Positions 28,344-30,188 of a stretch of DNA of 30,188 nt are shown piece by piece. The notes below the pieces were generated by a model that worked only from the letters and a program-made list of their open reading frames with translations, did not search any database and was not told the origin of the DNA. Made by a program: the position numbers and the translations under genes. The stretch's first letter is position 1; the number at the start of each line of letters is the position of its first letter. Source of the stretch: a virus; IMG/VR virus record IMGVR_UViG_3300032241_000776, positions 1 to 30,188 of that record; one strand, 5' to 3'.

Positions 28344-28828
28344 TATTCAATCCATCCTTTTAAAGAAGCCTCAAAAATTCCCGTATCAATGAATGAAGGG
28401 CGTCGAATACCTGTAACAACTTTTTTAAACTTTTGACCTTTTCGAATTTTTTTAGGTGTTTTGCCATTTACGGTGCGCGTATTAATACCCTCTAATGCTG
28501 CTTTTGTAGGAATGCCAAATTCCCCGTATTTCCCTGCAACGCGTTCAACTTCTTGAGTCGTCAAAAAATCGTGCATTTTATTGGTAATTGTTTGTCCGCT
28601 TACTGCAAAAACTTCTTTTACTTTTATTGGGGCGCCTTGCTCCATCATTTCCAATCCAATGGCAGCGTCTTTAGCCAATAAATCTGCTATTTCTTGTTGA
28701 TGAGCGTTATAAAACATAGAAAATAACCCGTATCTTTCTTCAAGGACTTTTCCAACGGTATAGGTAGTCCCCTCAATTTCAGGAACGTCTATGACGCCTA
28801 AATGCAACTTAATCAAGTTAATCCCCAA
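28343..28828 (-). CDS. Putative tail completion protein (161 aa)
   Basis: The 161-residue protein begins MGINLIKLHLGVIDVPEIEG and has a helical central region (FNAHQQEIADLLAKDAAIGLEM-like composition, with LLAKDAAIGLEMMEQGAP). Its basic C-terminus is TPKKIRKGQKFKKVVTG, ending RRPSFIDTGIFEASLKGWIE. The PSFIDTGxxxASxxxW ending resembles gpS- or gp10-type head-tail completion proteins. It overlaps the upstream gene by 16 nt and the downstream by 1 nt. The call is from its end motif and position. Confidence 0.55.
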   Translation of the reverse strand: MGINLIKLHLGVIDVPEIEGTTYTVGKVLEERYGLFSMFYNAHQQEIADLLAKDAAIGLEMMEQGAPIKVKEVFAVSGQTITNKMHDFLTTQEVERVAGKYGEFGIPTKAALEGINTRTVNGKTPKKIRKGQKFKKVVTGIRRPSFIDTGIFEASLKGWIE

Positions 28829-29271
28829 AGAGTGCCAAGTTGTTGCATATAACTCAATGCTAGGCGTCCATAGGGGTCTTTAATCCTTTGTAAATCTAAA
28901 ATACTGAGATCACGCAGTCCATGCCCTACAGAAAGCGATTCATTGGTACTAACATCGCCTGCCGCGTTTACAACTCCAGCTACGAAATTATTAATTCCAA
29001 ATTGGGCACGTAAAGTGGCAAAATACGTTTGCCCCGGCAAATCCTGTTGGAACTGCAATAGCTGACTTCCAGCCCAGTTATAGACTGTTAAAGTATAAAT
29101 ATCAGGTACAGTGGCGGCAAAATCGGTCGGTACGATATCTAATGCCACTACATAAGCATAATTCCAGCCCGGATCAGTTGGGGACATAGCAGTAGTGGGT
29201 ATACCCATAACGGCTTGCGCCCAGTCGATAAAGCCGTTTAAAGAAGGTGGCGAAACAATTGGATCAGCCAT
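28813..29271 (-). CDS. Head-tail connector region protein (152 aa, unknown)
   Basis: A 152-residue protein: SLNGFIDWAQAVMGIPTTAMSPTDPGW, ALDIVPTDFAATVPDIYTLTVYNWAGSQLLQF, SVGHGLRDLSILDLQRIKDPYGRLALSYMQQLGTLWGLT. The GLRDLSILDLQxxKDPYGRxALxxAQ-like end is recurrent in phage head-completion neighbourhoods. It is the first gene after the terminator at 29308-29328, so it may head its own transcript. A short dyad, TAGAAA-GAT-TTTCTA (29282-29296), lies just upstream of the ribosome site. Confidence 0.65.
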   Translation of the reverse strand: MADPIVSPPSLNGFIDWAQAVMGIPTTAMSPTDPGWNYAYVVALDIVPTDFAATVPDIYTLTVYNWAGSQLLQFQQDLPGQTYFATLRAQFGINNFVAGVVNAAGDVSTNESLSVGHGLRDLSILDLQRIKDPYGRLALSYMQQLGTLWGLT

Positions 29272-29307
29272 AGAACCATCCTAGAAAGATTTTCTATATT
29301 CTAAATG

Positions 29308-29328
29308 AAAAAGCCCCGCAAGGGGGCT
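29308..29328 (-). terminator. Rho-independent terminator, minus strand
   Basis: On the minus strand, AGCCCC (29328-29323), loop CTTGC and GGGGCT (29317-29312) are followed by TTTTC. It lies 5 nt past the stop of the 168-aa gene and should reduce transcription into the tail genes. Confidence 0.8.
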
Positions 29329-29333
29329 ATTTA

Positions 29334-29840
29334 TTATCCTTTTCTTGGTCTGCCACGTCCTTTTGGTGCTTCACCTTCGTGAACCACTTCAATTCTTTGG
29401 TCAAACTTTTCGCCTTGATCGGCTGCGTTCTTTTTATCTTCCGTAATTTCAAACTCAATACCGCCTTTTTGTTTGATCCCCATTTCTTGCGCTTTCATTG
29501 AAATGATTTGATCTTGTGCTGCGGCGGTAATACTGCGAGCTTCTTGAGCGCGGTCAATATTTTCTTGGTCAGATTGGCTAATACCAGCTTCAATTGCTTC
29601 GACATTGATTGGTTTGCCGATGCGATAGCATAAGCCGCCAAAGCCTTTTTTAACCTTAGTGACTTCCATCATTCCATACAACTCGTGCTGTTTAATGATC
29701 GCATCGACTTGAATTTGATCTTGACTTAGCTTAATTTGTGCTCCAGCACGAATTTTGTGTGAAAAAGGTCTAATGTTCTCAGGCAACATATATGTGAACA
29801 AAAAGTCTTGCTTACTGCAATTTGCGATATATAAATCCAT
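29334..29840 (-). CDS. Conserved phage structural-region protein with AT-hook-like tail (168 aa)
   Basis: The 168-residue protein has an N-terminal beta-rich domain (MDLYIANCSKQDFLFTYMLPENIRPFSHKIRAGAQIKLS, then IIKQHELYGMMEV and GLCYRIGKPINVEAIEAGI). A helical middle and an acidic linker follow, and the C-terminus is APKGRGRPRKG, an AT-hook-like GRPRK core. Similar proteins occur next to phage capsid genes, with unknown role. The tail could contact the packaged DNA or simply be a basic extension. It lies between two terminators (29948-29971 and 29308-29328), so it is nearly an independent unit. Confidence 0.7.
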   Translation of the reverse strand: MDLYIANCSKQDFLFTYMLPENIRPFSHKIRAGAQIKLSQDQIQVDAIIKQHELYGMMEVTKVKKGFGGLCYRIGKPINVEAIEAGISQSDQENIDRAQEARSITAAAQDQIISMKAQEMGIKQKGGIEFEITEDKKNAADQGEKFDQRIEVVHEGEAPKGRGRPRKG

Positions 29841-29860
29841 TTTAATTCTCCCTAATAGGG

Positions 29861-29906
29861 TGACGGGACTGATGATGCGGGGTCTTTTGAACCCCCAGCC
29901 CCGTCA
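29861..29906. promoter_or_regulatory. Long stem-loop in the 5' leader of the 168-aa gene
   Basis: TGACGGGACT (29861-29870) pairs with AGCCCCGTCA (29897-29906), nine of ten positions matching. Inside it GGGGT (29879-29883) pairs with ACCCC (29891-29895). There is no T-run and no tRNA layout. It may be an mRNA 5' stabilising or processing element. Confidence 0.5.
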
Positions 29907-29947
29907 TAAGAAATACCTCTGCATCACTAGAGTTCTTATATATTAAC

Positions 29948-29990
29948 AAAAAACCACCCCGAAGGGTGGTTAAATCCTCACGCAGGATTT
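29948..29990 (-). terminator. Strong tandem-hairpin terminator after the capsid-type gene
   Basis: Reading leftward, AAATCCT/AGGATTT (29990-29972) forms a first hairpin. Then AACCACCC-TTCG-GGGTGGTT (29971-29952) with a stable UUCG loop is followed by a T-run (A at 29948-29953). It directly follows the stop at 29990-29992. Confidence 0.88.
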
Positions 29991-30188
29991 TAATAGGCAG
30001 CCGAAATAATCGTCATACCTTCTGGACGGATACCCCAACCAGAGGTGCTACGCATTGTGTAGAGAGTAGTAATACCACCGTCTGGCAATGGAGTAGGAAT
30101 CTCTGTAGGTGCAGCCACGTCGCAGAGCATCAAAGATGTTGCAGTTGTATTTGGTGTCAATTCAGCAAATACGTTGGTGTTGATGCGA
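29990..30188 (-). CDS. Partial CDS, C-terminus of a probable major capsid/virion protein
   Basis: An open frame runs from the right edge to TAA 29992-29990, giving the last 65 residues. They include NVFAELTPNTTATSLMLCDVA, PLPDGGITTLYTMRSTSGWGIRPEGMTIISAAY. Codon use is slightly richer than that of its neighbours and a very strong terminator follows, both consistent with a highly expressed virion protein. Position upstream of neck and tail genes fits the major capsid or a capsid-associated protein. The C-terminal WGIRPEGM segment alone is not enough to name the family. Confidence 0.6.
   Translation of the reverse strand, partial: RINTNVFAELTPNTTATSLMLCDVAAPTEIPTPLPDGGITTLYTMRSTSGWGIRPEGMTIISAAY

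Noticed and set aside
29272-29333. Minus-strand promoter between the terminator and the 152-aa gene
   Set aside because: Only weak TATAGA/TAGAAT-like boxes without a -35 partner are seen; too little support in AT-rich DNA.
29861-29945. Possible tRNA, because GGGGT-CTTTTGA-ACCCC resembles an anticodon arm with UUU
   Set aside because: No acceptor stem, no D-arm and no TTCRA T-loop at the required distances on either strand.

Overview
The window is part of the genome of a contractile-tailed (myovirus-type) bacteriophage, or a prophage of one. It carries a sheath, tube, tape measure, Dit-like hub, plug, spike, W-like, J-like and I-like baseplate genes, several tail fibres and a complete lysis cassette. 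The lambda-R-type endolysin and the nested Rz/Rz1 spanin pair imply a Gram-negative host. The DNA is AT-rich. No integrase, portal, terminase, polymerase, tRNA or CRISPR array is visible, so the rest of the genome lies outside.

Layout. (1) Positions 1-2700, plus strand: a tight chain of small, translationally coupled genes (ATGA-type overlaps), mostly of unknown function. They include a dATP/dGTP diphosphohydrolase-like protein and several small membrane proteins. A 40-residue gene at the end has its own promoter and terminator. (2) Positions 2701-3144: a gene-free, AT-rich convergent junction packed with palindromes and short direct repeats, with a terminator for each converging transcript. 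(3) Positions 3145-30188, minus strand, read right to left: the end of a probable capsid gene, two strong terminators, neck/tail-completion genes, a small virion protein next to the sheath, sheath, tube, tail-assembly chaperone with a probable -1 frameshift, tape measure with an internal lysozyme domain, baseplate, and tail fibres. The fibres include a 996-residue collagen-like protein with a C1q/TNF-like domain and three glycine-rich paralogues interrupted by an HNH endonuclease. After these come a glycosyltransferase/methyltransferase cluster, the lysis genes, a zinc-finger protein, a metallophosphoesterase and a SprT-like metallopeptidase.

How it fits together. The minus strand is a late operon building and releasing a virion. 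Sheath, tube and tape measure form the tail, the hub/spike/J/I genes form the baseplate, and the variable glycine- and serine-rich fibres form the host-contact tip. The sugar-transfer cluster directly after the fibres may modify those fibres or the host surface (inference). The most interesting signals are a T-TTA-AAG slippery heptamer in the chaperone overlap, a GT9-type glycosyltransferase apparently split at its domain boundary with its N-terminal half fused to a GT2 enzyme, a small beta module shared by the J-like protein and the sheath, and the palindrome-rich junction.
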